The notes: generated by a model from the sequence alone, not told the origin. 64,000 bases of DNA from Warburgia ugandensis (GCA_035236585.1 CP141127.1:49242001-49306000); one strand, 5' to 3'. Positions 12,028-25,000 are shown, counted from the first letter of the stretch. Translations and numbers: made by a program.

Positions 12028-12176
12028 AGGTTAGACCCAAACTCACATTGACTAACAAAAAGGAATAATCGTTGAAAACAATTTAATTAGTTGAGGGACT
12101 GAATTGTAAAAATTATAGTTTAGGGACTGAAGTGTTTAAAACTAATAGTTTGTGAATGTTATTGTACTTTTTACCT
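12028..12176 (-). repeat. Right terminal inverted repeat of the Pack-MULE
   Basis: Inverted partner of 10588-10733; ends GTACTTTTTACCT. Confidence 0.8.
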
Positions 12177-12253
12177 AGAAAAAAGCTATAAAATTTGGAA
12201 AAGAGCTTGGGAAAATTGTGAAAACAGATGGCAAACTCACCATGGAAAAGTGT

Positions 12254-12405
12254 CAATCCCCTAAGTAACTTTCCCCATACTTAGTTTCTTCTCTCATCTA
12301 TTGTAACTCTATGAATAATCACTACTATAGTGGAGGGTTTTTAAGATGATTATAAACACATATCTAAGACGATTGTTTGAAACGTCTTCATTTTAATGAA
12401 TGAAA
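12254..12405 (+). repeat. Copy 1 of a CACTA-1 flank plus left terminus
   Basis: About 150 bases starting CAATCCCCTAAGTAACTTTC are repeated with few changes at 18304-18446. The copy includes about 66 bases of flanking DNA and then the CACTA terminus CACTACTATAGTGGAGG (starting 12320) and its first hairpin-type subterminal repeat. It breaks off at about 12405 into unrelated sequence. Confidence 0.85.
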
Positions 12406-12689
12406 AAAAAAATTAGGTGACTCTAGAGAGTTGTGCCTAGCTAAAAATTAGGCAACTCATGTGAGTTGAGCCTAGACTAGGGCAAAATGTAAGCCCCACC
12501 TAGTTGCTATGCAAGGAAGTCCAATTGGCCATTGGGTTCTGAAATGAGTTATAGAGGCCTATTAACGTGAGCATTGTGTCATGGGGCACTGCTCTCTTGT
12601 GATCCAATGCCTCCATGAGGACTGATGTAGCCTGTGTGGTATTCATAGCCGAATGTAGTTGGATGTGTATCCTCTACATGTATAATCAA
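12406..12689. other. Unassigned sequence in the rearranged zone
   Basis: No gene or repeat recognised. It contains an imperfect repeat of AATTAGG(T/C)(G)ACTC..GAGTTG..GCCTAG. It separates the truncated CACTA copy from an LTR-internal fragment. Confidence 0.4.
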
Positions 12690-13245
12690 AGCTCATAGCT
12701 CTCAATCAAAATTGCTTAAATCCATGTCCACATCACCATGGAAAACTAATCACTCTAATCATAGTGGCATGCAGTCCTACCACCAAGGACTATCAGTGGC
12801 ATATCATCCAACCACTGGGACCAATGGTTTGAATTCTCGAGAATGACCAGCATGCTCAGCATGCTAACAAATACATGGACACCAATGCTCATAGGGCCCT
12901 ACCATCACCCACTGGCAACTATCGTGGTCTATACATCGACTCATGGATACCTCACAATCATTCCTCACGAGACCTCATGGGGGCTACCCAACTACCACTC
13001 AGAGCACTTCCCCATGAGAAGATAATCCGACTGCCCGCTATCTCTATTGCAGGGCTAGTGTCAAATCATCTTAGTGGTCAGTGGTTAACTGCACCTCTTA
13101 GCATAGGGTCACCAAGACTTACAGATCACACAACATGCCTGTCTCCAGGTCTTATGGTACTCGTAGAGCACTTGTTGATCGATCTGGGACTTAGGAAACT
13201 CCTAGAGTGCTTGCCAAAAACATTGATGAAATCCATATTTTGATA
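12690..13245. repeat. LTR-internal fragment duplicated at 14612-15160
   Basis: About 550 bases match 14612-15160 inside the neighbouring LTR, in the same direction. Shared wording includes CATAGCTCTCAATC, CCACATCACCATGGAAAA, AGGGCCCTACCATCACCCAC and ATGATGAAATCCATAT-like endings. It is followed at 13246-13289 by another 40-base piece resembling CACTA-1 subterminal sequence (TTTAAGACGATTTTTTGAAAC). The order of pieces is that of a recombined mosaic. Confidence 0.8.
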
Positions 13246-15009
13246 CTCATAGTGGTTAAACATATATTTAAGACGATTTTTTGAAACTATGTCGACCCAA
13301 GTTTTCATATTAATTTTTAAATGAAAAAGGAATTTACATATCAAGATTGATCTCTATTATATATCATTTTTGAAAACCAAATAACATCGAAAAAATCTTT
13401 TTCTTTTTAAACTCACTTTGAAAAACCCCGAGTGTCATTTTTCTTTTCTAAAAAAGGATCATCGGTGAAATGAGTGCTACATTTCTACTAAAATGCATGT
13501 CATTATAAAGTACCCGATAAACATTCTTTTAAGTTAAACATAATTGGAGACTTTGTCTCCATTTCAAAAATGCATTTAACATGCAACATACCCAAGACTT
13601 ATCAAACATAGCCCAATTACAAATTAAATCACATAAAAGATTAAAATATCACTTAATAGTCAACATAAGTTGAGTTTCTCAATGCAACTCTAGATTACCT
13701 TACTTTTTATCTTCTTGAAATCTTCAAGTGACTTTCTTAGAATCTTAACCCCCTTTCTAATTCTTTTCTAGCTGACCAATGATAAAAATGGTAGAGTGAG
13801 TATACAACACACTCAGTAGATAATCCAATACTACAAAACCAAAATCACAACATACACATACAATGATTTGAGGAAAAGTTTCTCTAATGACGAAATCACA
13901 TGGCCATAAGCCATCACATGGAATGCATTATAAGCACACATATGCATGTATATGTATTTGTATATCATCCACAAAATCTGCATCATACTTGACAAATCAA
14001 GTAACATATGATTACTTAAAAATTCATAGTAATAAATTAAACTACACATCGATCATTTTGAACCACTAAATGTATTATATTTCAAATAATCAGTTCATCA
14101 TGTAGAAATACATCATGGATAATAAAAAATATATACAAAATGTCTTTTGACAATGCATGCAGGTAGGAATTAGTATTTGATCATATAGTTATGGTTATAA
14201 TACCCAATTCATCTAACACATTAGAAATCTGACCAGGGTAAAATTGTCGATTTAAATGAATTAATTCATACTAAAATCCCAATAGTAAAACCACCAGCTA
14301 AGTATATATGTCAAAATGCAGTATCGATAAAAGATGAAGTTAGTCGATAAGGTAAATGCTAGAAGTTTAATCATTAGCAACATAACATTTGATAAATCTA
14401 TAATCTTACAAAATCAACCAATCAATTCATAAGTGCAAATGGTTCTTTACACATCAAATAGGACTGAAATCATAACTATGAAAATTGGTCCCATACACAA
14501 GAGCAAAAAATCTACGAGAAAAGAGTGGTGATCTCAAATCATCCAAAATGTTCAAAAAAAATTTGATAGGTTTGTCAAACTAGCATGCTCAAAATGGATG
14601 AAGCTAAATCAAAGCACATAGCTCTCAATCCAAAATGTAGAAATCCATGTCCACATCACCATGGAAAATTGATCGCTCCAATCATAGTGGCATACAGTCC
14701 TACCACCAGGGGACTATTAGTGGCATAACATCCTACTACTGGGACCAATGATTTGAATTCTTGAGAATGACTGGCATGCTCAGCATGCTAACAAATAGAC
14801 ACCTATGCTAGTAGGGCCCTACCATCACCCACTGTTGACTACCGTGGCCTTTACATCGACTTGTGGAAACCTCACGATCATTCCTCACTGGACCTCATGG
14901 GGGCTATTTGACTACCACTTAGAGCACTTTCCCATGAGAAGATACTCCTACTGCCCGCCGTCTCTATCACAAGGCCAGTATCAAATCATCTTAGAGGTTA
15001 GTGACCAAC

Positions 15010-15305
15010 TACACATCCTAGCATAGAGTCACTAGGACTTACAAATCGCATAGCATGCTTGTCTCCAAGTCTTATAGTACTCGTAGAGCACTTACCAATT
15101 GATCAAGGACTTAGGACACTCCTAGTGTGCTTGCCCAAAACAATGATGAAATCCATATCCACCAGGACTTATAGCTACTCGTAGAGCACATGCCTAATGA
15201 ATCATATCAATATTCATCAGGACTTAAAGCCACTAATAGAGTGCCTGCCAAAAGCATCAATGAAATCATAACCATCAGGACTTATAGCTACTCATAGAGC
15301 ACCTA
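15010..15305. repeat. Diverged tandem repeats of about 55-65 bp
   Basis: CAGGACTTATAGCTACTCGTAGAGCAC-type units start near 15161, 15215 and 15275, with older copies before (about 15035 and 15075). They lie inside the 5 kb LTR and correspond in place to the GC-rich ACTTGAGGACACG region of the LTR at 60186. Confidence 0.7.
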
Positions 15306-16719
15306 CTTAATGAGTAATCACCAAATGATCAATACAATATATCTTAAATCACATGAAATAGTGTACACACTTTATGCAAAGGCATGTATCTCAAATATTC
15401 GTTTCAAAGCATGGCTCAGTAGCCAAATCAATTTATATTCACATTCATACATCTCAAAATTATATCACATGATGTATATACCCTGCCCAAAACCATGCAT
15501 TTTTAAGCATTTCTTTCAAAGTATAAAAATCATGAATATGCAAATCACGATCGTCGCATGTCTCACAAGTAAAGCAAACATTTGGATACTTTGAACAGAA
15601 TAAATTCATTGCTCTTTCAAAATTAGGTATGGAATATGAATTTAAAATCATATATCAATTTACATGCCTCATTTATAAGAATATCAAATAAAGAAAATAT
15701 GATAAATCATGAATTTACATGAAAATCATATATGCTCACATAACATACATATTTATCAAACCATTAGTATAATAATTCAAACTATTCTAAACTAGAAATA
15801 GTTCTCAAACCATTTTCTTATTTCAAAGTTCATTTGAAACTTGGTAGTATCAAATTACCTACCTCTTTCGATGCTCCCCGATTCTGATTGTGTCAACTTT
15901 AGCTTAGACAGCAATTCATCTCGAATCAATCTTCTCATTTTGTATTCGAGCAACATCTAAATAGCCAATCAATACAAAAGTCATATTATTTTCAATTCTC
16001 ACATTTAAACTTTGTTTACTTAAAGTCAAATATCATTTCATATAACTTAGATCACCATTAGGATCTAATATTCACCCTCTAGACCAATGATCCTACTGTT
16101 AGAACTTGTTGGATCTTGATTTTTCTCATCATCAAATCTTATTAGCAAATGAATCATGTTTTGGTCTGTCAATTTGTTTGTTTTCCATTTCTAGTCGATA
16201 ATCAGATCTTAAATGAAGTAAGTCAAGTTCTAACCAACTGTTAATCATCCATGTAATGAAGGTTTACTAGGTCCAATTGCACTTTGAGGTCATCCAATGA
16301 ATTCACATTATAGTTTAATAGTTCAAGTCACTTCAAAGACATGAAATTGTTAGATTTAAGGTCTATCATTGGTTAATGGCTAATCACTTAATTAAATTCA
16401 TCATCTAATGACCAAATTTACCTAATTTGATATTTTACAATTACTGTTCCTAGGTTAGACATGGAGATACGACTTCATTGTTATCAGATCTACCATTCAT
16501 TCTCCAGATCATTGATCCAATAGTTTTGATTGGTATTACAATTCAAATAATTCCATTGATGAATGATCTAGAACTAAAAGTTCAATACATTAGGTTACAG
16601 TAGTCTGACTTAGTGTTCTTAAGCTGTGATCCCATGTTCTCAGTAATGTATGATCAAATGACCAAGATAATATGATCATTTCTAGTCCAAGTTATATAAT
16701 TTGGAATATCTAAGTCAAT

Positions 16720-17298
16720 TCAAGGTTCAGGAATTCGTCTATGGCATCTAATCATTGATCAAACGTCACTAGGTTCCTCTTCCATCACAGGTAGATAGAA
16801 TAGCTAAGATTATTTATTAAATTTTTATCCAAATTACACGATTCTAGTCACATTCTAATTAATTCAGGGTTCTAGAATTCATCTATGCATTTGATCATCA
16901 ATCAGACATCACAAATCCACTATTTGAAAAGTAACAGATTGGATGGGCTAGATCATTTGATCTGTTTCACTTCTAAATCATAAAAGTTTGACTTTTTTTA
17001 ACAATTCAAGGATTGAATGTTTATTAGTAGCATCTGATGATCAATTAGATGTTGCTAGACACTATTTACACAGTAACAGATCTGATGGTTGAGATTATGC
17101 AATCAATCTTTATCCAATTTTACAATTTTTTCATACCACACTCATTTGAAGGCCAAAGAAGTCATCTGTGGTGCCTGATCATCGATCATACATCACTAAG
17201 TTACTGCATCAATAGTATTAGATCAGACGGTTAAGATTGTCCAATTGGATTCTAGCTTAGATCCATAATTCTAGCCAAATCTAAGCTATTTCAAGTAT
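16720..17298. repeat. Diverged tandem array, unit about 145 bp, about 4 copies
   Basis: Units begin near 16720, 16866, 17009 and 17154. Each has in order a GCATCTGATCATC(A/G)ATCA string, ACATCAC, a CACAGTAACAGATC(T)GATGG string, AGATTAT and an ATCCAATTTTACAATTCTAG-like end. Similar, more decayed wording extends left to about 16060. The array explains much of this LTR's extra length. Confidence 0.7.
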
Positions 17299-17720
17299 GT
17301 ATTTACCTATTCCTATTCTTGGATTAAGAGATGGATGGTTGGATGGTCATAAAAACCTAGATATAGCACGAATGGCGCCGATCTAGCTAAAAATTCCAAA
17401 TCATGAATAGGGTTTTGTAGATCTTTCCTTTAAGGTGCATTTCCAACCTCCAATCGTCGTCAAAGAAAATGCGATTCATGTATTTTTTCTGTGATTTTTT
17501 CCTGTGCATATTATTCCTACTCTGATTCATTGTCATTCCTCCTCCAATCATGGCAGAACCAAAGGGGTTTTGCTCTGGACGTTGCGACAAACAAGATGAA
17601 AGGTTTGGATTTGAGATCAAGGCCACTGTTGTCATTGGCAAGCTCTGTTTCTCTCATTAGCTCGAAAATCCCCAACTCCTCTTCCCTACCATGGCTGGCT
17701 TTTTTCGATGTATAGGCCAC

Positions 17721-17748
17721 CTCTCTCTCTGTCTCTCTCTCTCTCTCT
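17721..17748. repeat. (CT)n microsatellite
   Basis: A CT run with one G lies in the leader part of the LTR (minus sense), a usual place for pyrimidine/purine runs in plant LTRs. An 11-base G run follows at 17838-17848. Confidence 0.9.
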
Positions 17749-18303
17749 TGTCTTCTTTCTTCTTCTTCTCTTTGTCAGGTTTTTGGAGAAAACAGACTTA
17801 ACATCTGTATTTTTTTTTCCTGACTCTCTTAAGTGTTGGGGGGGGGGGTGTGCCAGTATCAAATATGGCCCCTCCTTTATTTATTTTAAATGATTTATTT
17901 TTAAATTAATATTAACCATATAATTATGACTATTTTATTATTCTCAACATCATAATTTCAGTCAAAAAGATATGACTACTACTCATGATGGTTTTTCGAT
18001 GTCTCTTCATTGTCAATCCTAGATTTTTGAAAGTGGGGCCCACTAGCAAAATTACTAAATTATCCTTCTTGAGAAAAAGTCACAATTTATTTGTGCAAAC
18101 TCCAATTTCAACAAACTTAGTGTCATTGGAATTGTCTTTCCAAATACAATCCAAATATGAAGGTCTCAACACTTGATTTGATATATATAAAATTTTCACT
18201 TATAAAACTCTAAAAATTATAAATTTTTGTATTCTCTTTTCATCCCAATTTAACATAATTCAAAATTTACTTAAATTCTTATTTAAAAATTAAGGATGTT
18301 ACA

Positions 18304-18446
18304 CAATCCCCTAAGTAACTTTCCCCATACTTATCTTCTCTCATCTATTGTAACTCTATGAATAATCACTACTATAGTGGAGGTCTTTGAAGATGATTAT
18401 AAGCATATATCCAAGATGGTTTTTTGAAACGTCTTCATTTTAGCCA
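18304..18446 (+). repeat. Copy 2 of the CACTA-1 flank plus left terminus
   Basis: It matches 12254-12405 from CAATCCCC onwards and starts directly at the LTR end (18303). Unlike copy 1 it continues into the body of CACTA-1. Confidence 0.85.
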
Positions 18447-18600
18447 TGTTAGAAAATTGGCTGAAAAAAGATGATTTTAGAACTATGTTTGAAAAACATT
18501 TTAAGAAGGTTTGTTAGAACTATTATAAAAAGTATATTCTTTTACAAATGGTTTTGAAAAACCATCTTAAAAACATCATTATTATTTTCCTTGCTGTATA
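18367..18600 (+). repeat. CACTA-1 left terminus and subterminal hairpin repeats
   Basis: The end sequence contains the palindrome CACTATAGTG. It is followed by alternating direct and inverted copies of AAGATGGTTTTTGAAAACCATCTTAAAA-type units (about six), the usual binding-site arrays near CACTA ends. The preceding three bases are AAT. Confidence 0.8.
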
Positions 18601-18887
18601 ACACTATTACAACTTTCTTGCACATTCAACAACATTATTCTTTGTACTATTTTAGTCTTCCTGTAATCTTGACATTAACATCTATGATCAACGTCTATGC
18701 ACATTCACTTCCAGCATAAAAAATTCAAAGATGTAAAAAAAATTCACAAGTACAATATATACATCCACTATTATAATCTTATTGCAATTTTCAAAGGCTT
18801 AAAATGAAAAAACCCACATCCACATTCCATATTCCACACATTCACTTCCAACATCACATTCAACATAAAAAATTCTAAGACATGAAA

Positions 18888-18909
18888 TATATATATATAT
18901 ATATATATA
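18888..18909. repeat. (AT)n microsatellite
   Basis: Pure AT run in noncoding sequence between the CACTA-1 end and its TnpA pseudogene; another lies at 19789-19807. Confidence 0.9.
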
Positions 18910-19299
18910 CAAGTACTTACAACCACACTTCTTTATACACAACCATTTACTTTCATAGTCCAACTTTCTCATTCATCCTCTAGTACATTTAAACAAACCA
19001 CATATACCTCTTGAAAATTAAAAAATAGAAGACACATGCATCCATATAAATGAAAATATTTAACTTTTTACTAATCAATATAATAATATACAATGATTGA
19101 ATTAGTTTGAGTATTTTATAGATGAGTGTTATTTAATTAAAAAAATTACATAGCCCATTCGCATCTTATTTCATTTAGATCTAATTGAGGATAAATTCTA
19201 CTTTCCTAATTAGGCAACACCACTGTTTACAAGACAACATATTTAATTCAATCTTTCAGCTAGAATCCATGAAACTTTGTGAAAAAGTATAAGATGATG

Positions 19300-22000
19300 A
19301 TCGGTAAAGTCTCTTACCTTTCTCAATTGTGTGACCTAAATACCATTGTGTATTAAGATTTTCATTTATCTCAAAATATAATAGCCACACTCCCAAGTGG
19401 ATTGTTGTCTAGGAGAGTTCACAACAAAGAAAATAGAAATGAATAATAAATACCGATCATGTATATGTGTACATATAGTATATTAGCTAGTTTTCCTAAC
19501 CTTGACCCTTTTCCAAGTGAGTTTTGGTGGGTGCCCAATCTCGTTTAGTCAAGTCAATTTCAACCATGTACTTTAAATTTATTATTCAAATGTGTAACAA
19601 ATAAAGATTAGTTATGAGCTATTAAACTATTATAATACATGAAAAGATTAAACACTTATTTACAATTTCCATCACTCTTCACAAGAATAAAAAAAAGGTG
19701 CACGCTAACTATGCACATCCAAGACAAGTAGCATCCAACGAGACCTATACCACATAAATTATAATTAAAGTTTATAAACCTTAGATTAAATATATATATA
19801 TATATATGTAGAATATAATTTGGAAAGACAATAAGTTAAAACTTTCCCACTATTATTGGGAATCATCAAGGCTTGCACCTTTAAGCAATGGAAAAACCTC
19901 TGTAGAATATCATTTGCTTGCCACTCCACAGGCCATCGCACCCTTGCTCTATAAATGACACCTAGGTCAAGGAATTTATAAATGTCCTTGACTTCTAATG
20001 TTTGCATTTGATCATGGAGGTACCTATAGAAAAGAAATGATTATTACTTATTGCTATTGATTAACTCGTAATATCAAGGGTTCTTATTGAAGAAAACATC
20101 TGCACACCCAATATAGGAGAGAATGTACACGTGTTTGAGCTCATCCCATTTACAAACCCTTACGAGGTCCTCTGTCATGAGTATTACTTCAACTGCATCA
20201 TCAACAAGTACTCTAAGCTCTAAGATGGGGGGTTGGTTGGGTGGCGGAGGTTGACCTCAATGGCATATGTTGCTGCCTCAAAATAATAAACAATTAAATT
20301 GATGTCTTTAAAAGTATTGTTGAAGATGGAGATATAACAAATGTAACCTTGAATTTTAAGGGAATGCTCTAGCCAAGCTACATGATATCTAATAGCTTGC
20401 CCAATGGTAGAAACGTCATTGGCTTGTATCAGAAATGGTAGGTGAACATCCTCTTGATAGGCCACAGTAATACACATAAGCGCTAAGTGTGTGGGTCAAT
20501 CAACGACTTCTATAAGAACATAAAGGAAATATAATAGCATGTTCCAATAGCAACGAAGTTTTCATTGTCATTCAAGACCAACAAGCACTAACCCATATGC
20601 AAATTAGAATTACTAGATACATAAGAATGGATGAGGTAGGACAATTAAATGGATAATGAAAAGTACACGTTTACACACACATAGATGTGTGCGTGTGTGT
20701 GTACCTCCTTGGCTGAAATTCTCCTTCAGGTTGCAGGTTGTGCTTCGTCAACTTCTTTTGTAAGAGAATTGAAGCTGGCTTGAGAATGGGGCCGAGGGGT
20801 AGGAGGATCTAGTTCTCAACTTCTCATGCTCTATAACCCCCCATTGTTACCTACTTTAAATCCTCATGCAACTCATTTTAGAGTTATAGTCTCATTGCCA
20901 ACTTGAAGTGCTTTTAGATGAAAGAATGTGAAAGAAGCAACAGCGTACCCTTGGCTCCTTACTTGACTAGGGTGCTCCTTATAGTCCAAAGCCTTATACA
21001 ATATGTCATCCTTTATAGTGGTGCAGCTTAGAGTCCATGTAGATGTTGTTTATTAGGTCAACTCTTCTTACACAATTCAATTATATATCTAAAAACAAAA
21101 CAAGGTTAGACACATGTAACCACATACTATTTGAAAAGCAACTTGTTCAGCAGCTTCATTTTGATAAGATGGCACAGTTAATGGGATCTGTGGTCCTAGA
21201 TTTCTTTGCTTTCAAGAAAGACACTAAAGTTAGGCAATCAAATTTGACTACATCATAATTACAGAGAAATTAACTCTCAAAGATACTTGTTGTTCTTCCA
21301 ACCTAGCGTACCCAACCTAGGGAGGTGGTGCTCTATATGATTGGTTGTATGCACCTTCTCCCTTGGTAAATCTTTACCTACACATTTGATGTAATGAAAT
21401 GCATGCAATCAAGCACAATCAAATGCTATAAATTAATTCAATCAAATGTTAGTTTATCACATACCATAAATTCAGGAGACAGGTAATACTTTACAAATTC
21501 ATTCTAGGCATCTTGGTCAATGATGTTGGAATAAATGTCAGGAACTTTGTACATCCTTGATGGATCATCTACGTTTGGTAGTATATAGTTGCTAGAAGAA
21601 TAGGTCTTTCATTTTCTCCATTGTTCACTAGCTTCTTACAAAGCATGCATCTTCTTGTTGTTAGGTACGTCAAAAGGTAGACTAAAAAGTAGAAACAAGT
21701 ACATTATTCTATTTAGAAATAACAAGATAAGGTATGTACTATATTATATAATATAGAGTATGTACATACCTTCACCATCTCTCATATTGAATATTTGATT
21801 GTTGATTATACATGCCTGTAATCATCAATAGTAATACGCACTATGCTTCCTACTGTACAGCAAAGGTAAATGGTATTGGATGCTACACTGTCACCTATCT
21901 CTAACCCATTATTGTAGTACTAGGCAACATCTTTTATTCACTTTGAATTTCTCTTAATAATCTTTGTAACTTTGTTCACCCTCTGCCCATACTCTTATAA
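19300..22000 (-). pseudogene. CACTA-1 second gene: TnpA-like, DUF8039 and Ulp1-like (C48) peptidase
   Basis: On the minus strand the first exon piece lies at about 22000-21770 (NGLEIGDSVASNTI..VGSIVRITIDD). It is the same segment as NSRGQEIVEGAASYNSFL in CACTA-2. DUF8039 is at 20477-20300 (YQEDVHLPFLIQANDVSTIG, then YHVAWLEHSL). ELKHVYILSYIGCADVFF-like wording follows near 20150. MQTLEVKDIYKFLD and ALMIPNNSGK at 20007-19830 form the start of the C48 domain. QQSTWECGYYILR at about 19415-19375 holds the presumed catalytic Cys. Stops interrupt it (one falls just after ILR). Such DUF8039-Ulp1 genes are common second genes of plant CACTA elements; their role in transposition is not settled. Confidence 0.75.
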
Positions 22001-25000
22001 AGGCTGCTCAAGTTGGACAACTGTTCATGTTCTTGATGTTCTTCACATTTGATATTTCTTGAATGTGGCAAAACATTTCATTTAAAACAAACACATTAGA
22101 AATAAATTCTACATTCAATGTGTCCAATTATTCATGCTTTATCATTTTAAAATAAAAATTCTTTAGCAATAAGTCATAAAATAATAATTCTTTTCAAAAT
22201 CACAATCTAGTTGAAAATAGTCATTATTCCTACATTAATGTAATTGTGCATAAATACATTTCAGTATTCTATCTAACATCCTCAGATCTTAAACATGAAT
22301 ATGATAAAATTGGAGTAGTGAAATCAAATCCATGTAATGCAATTAGAAACTTAGGCTGAGTGGACTGTTTATGTAGTTAGCAGCCTCATGAGGAGATCAA
22401 CACATTTAACATACTAAACACAAGTTTCAATACTTAGCCTACATGACCATCCTCATTTTAGAACAAGGATGTAGCTATGCTACTTGTCTCATTTCCTATC
22501 TAGAATAGCCATCAATGCAAAAAGAAATGGGATGATCATAGCCCCTCAAAATGATGTTAAAATGGATGTACTAAATTTTGCTCTAGATTAGCACAATGTT
22601 AGTGAATACCTAGTGCCTAGTACTTTTCTACTATTATTCCATTGACACTACTACCTAATAAAGAAAATAAGCAATGACCAGGAGAAGGGTGATGGAGAGT
22701 GCAAGCTTTCCATTTCTCAAGGGGGATTTTGTGGCCTATTCTGAAAAATGCAAGTAAAACCATGGCTGAGGAAGGTTTCATCTCCTCCACAGTTTCTTCT
22801 ACAATGATGTGTATAAACCAATTAGAAGCAAGCACAATACTAATTATAAAGGATTTTTGTAATGGGAGTAAAAATCATGGATTAAGCTGCTTTAGAATAT
22901 AGAGGGAGTGAAATTTAGCCTATAGCATAAACAAAATCAAACACGAATCTTATTGGAAATGATTGAAGTAGTGAAGATAGAGCACCTACTTGTTGATTGA
23001 CACTTCAAATCTATTGATGATAGTACGTGAGAATTAGAAATCTTGAAAAAGAGGAAGAGTTATCTATGGTGACGGGTGAAGGTCAGGTTTTTCCTACCGT
23101 GTGAGACATAGGGCGACTACTAGGGAACTAGGGGATTGATGGAAAAAAGAAGGGGAGGGGACAAGAATAAGCAGATTTAAAAAATAAAATAAAATAAAAT
23201 AAAAGCGGGCATGCTCATTTTTAAGACAAAAAGCTGAGCCATTTTTAAAAATGACATTTTTAAAGATAAATGCATGAAATTTAAAATGATGCTGTTAAAG
23301 ACAAAAGCCTAAAATGTCTTTAGAAACATTACTTTTTAATCGACATTTTGAATCTTCATTTGATCAAATAAGAACCAACATTAATTGTAGATTTGTTTCT
23401 CTATCACCTATTCTTAATAATCATGCAATCTTAGCCATCCAAATTGCTGATCTAGTTTTCTAGCCATCAATAGAAAATCAAACAATGGACTAATTGCTGA
23501 AAAACATAGATGTGCACTGCTTAAAACCAAAATTTTTTAAGGCAAGCACCTAGGTACAATACTCATTATTTTCAAGATGGAAACCTAAAATATCTTTAAA
23601 AATGTAGTTTTTAAAGACAGAAGCTTGAATTGTCCTTAAAAATTTCATTTCTAAAGACGAAACCTTGAACCATCTTAAAAACCTCACTTTGAAAGAGTTT
23701 TCCTGTAAGTGCATAGTTAGTCAATTGTACTATTACAGGGTTGAATCCACAGGGAAGAATAGTGTGAATTTAACGCATTAAATTATTCTACTATCATTAT
23801 TCTAAGGGATTTACACTAGAAAGATTACAAGATGAGTGATAAAATGATCCAATGGATGACAACGATTTTAAAGAATTAGCTATGGTTGCAAGTTAGGATT
23901 AGTAATCAGCTAGACTAGCATTGGGGTCCACCAGTTATTCCTCTTTATAACTTAACAAGTAGATAGAAACTATAATCATTTTCTCAAAATATGGCTTTTT
24001 TAAAACTTTAACTTAAAAATAATTGATCAATAGATAATAGATAGATTATAATATTCTAAATATGCCATGTAAAACCTATCTATAATAAATCAGATTAATT
24101 TTGAGAATTCATTATGAAAGGTAATGACATTGAATCAAAGAATTGTATACAAGGAAATTCTATCTTTTCCAAATTGAGAGAAATTTTAAATTACATTTTC
24201 TAAGACATTTAAGATATTAGAAATTAATAAGTGGTGTCCCTTAATGTTATGCTAGGATCACTCTAATCCTAAGCAAAAAAAAAAAAAAACTAGCGTAATG
24301 TAATTTTTAAGATAAATTAATTAACTCTATATTAAAGTAATCAAATTGAAATAAATAAAGCTAATATACAAGTAAAGGAAAGAACTATTTTAAAAGCAAT
24401 GCTAAATAGATTGTTATTATGACTGAGAAAGGACAAAAAATCACAAGTAATAAAGATAAAAGAAACCAATAACATTAAATGTTTCTAAGTAATGAGAAGT
24501 TTTTTCAACATGTTCTTAGATCATCATGCGTCAAATGTATTCCAGAACTTCAAACTCAAATCCAGTAAGAAATTGAAGAGAAACCTGCCCTTGCATTTCA
24601 TGTGATTGTGACTTCAAAGTGTGTCATGAACATTTTCGGTAGAAAATATACAATTGAAAGCAATGATTATTTGCTATGGGTTCATGGGCCAAATTGTTCC
24701 TTACTTAATAACCCACAAAATGAGATATTGTACACTAAAATAAGCTGAAAATTGAATTAGATATAAAGGTGCAATTTTCAGTACAAGTGTGACTAGGAAT
24801 TAGGAGTTGCATGAAATTTCTACATACACCTGATGAACTAGTGAATGTGTGATTAATAGGGGTACTTCGGCCATCAAGTTCACCATCTTAGAGATCAATT
24901 TTTCTATGAAACTTCATATCTAGCCTAATTGCATGTCAAGGAATGCAACGATATGGTTAGATTATGAGAAAAACAAACAAATATGGAGACATTAAATAAG

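Larger units (their letters stand above)
10588..12176 (+). mobile_element. Pack-MULE (Mutator-like, non-autonomous) carrying a CSLC fragment
   Basis: Two arms of about 145 bases are inverted copies of each other: 10588-10733 and 12028-12176. Matching blocks from the outside in are AGG(T)AAAAAGTACAAT, AAACACTT(T/C)A(T/G)TCCCT, ACAATT(T/C)A(A/G)TCC, CAACTAAT.AAATTGTTTT and GTGAGTTT..GG. Long inverted ends of this size with no transposase between them are typical of Mutator-like elements. The interior is a plant gene fragment, the definition of a Pack-MULE. A clean 9-base target duplication could not be read, because both flanks are A-rich. The left end sits 7 bases from the end of the LTR at 10580. 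The arms differ at many positions, so the insertion is old. Confidence 0.78.
13290..18303 (-). mobile_element. Solo or recombinant LTR of the chromovirus-type family, about 5.0 kb
   Basis: Ends read TGTCGACCCAAG at 13290 and GGATGTTACA at 18303, matching the ends of the LTRs at 29409-33862 and 60186-62818. In the minus sense it starts TGTAACATCC and at about 17880-17840 carries GGCCATATTTGATACTGGCA, the counterpart of GGCCGTTTTGATAATGGCA in the LTR at 60186. Near the other end TGAAAAACCCCGAGTGTCATT (13408 on) is shared with 60310 on. Five-base flanks AACTA and CAATC differ, so there is no target duplication. Together with duplicated surroundings this suggests recombination between two insertions. 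It is about twice as long as the LTR at 60186, mostly because of internal tandem repeats. Confidence 0.72.

Noticed and set aside
12843-13243. Overlapping plus-strand open frames of 60 and 122 residues
   Set aside because: This is an LTR-internal fragment duplicated at 14612-15160, where the frames are not conserved.
15310-15594. Plus-strand open frame of 94 residues
   Set aside because: Sits in LTR sequence, AT-rich, with no recognisable domain.
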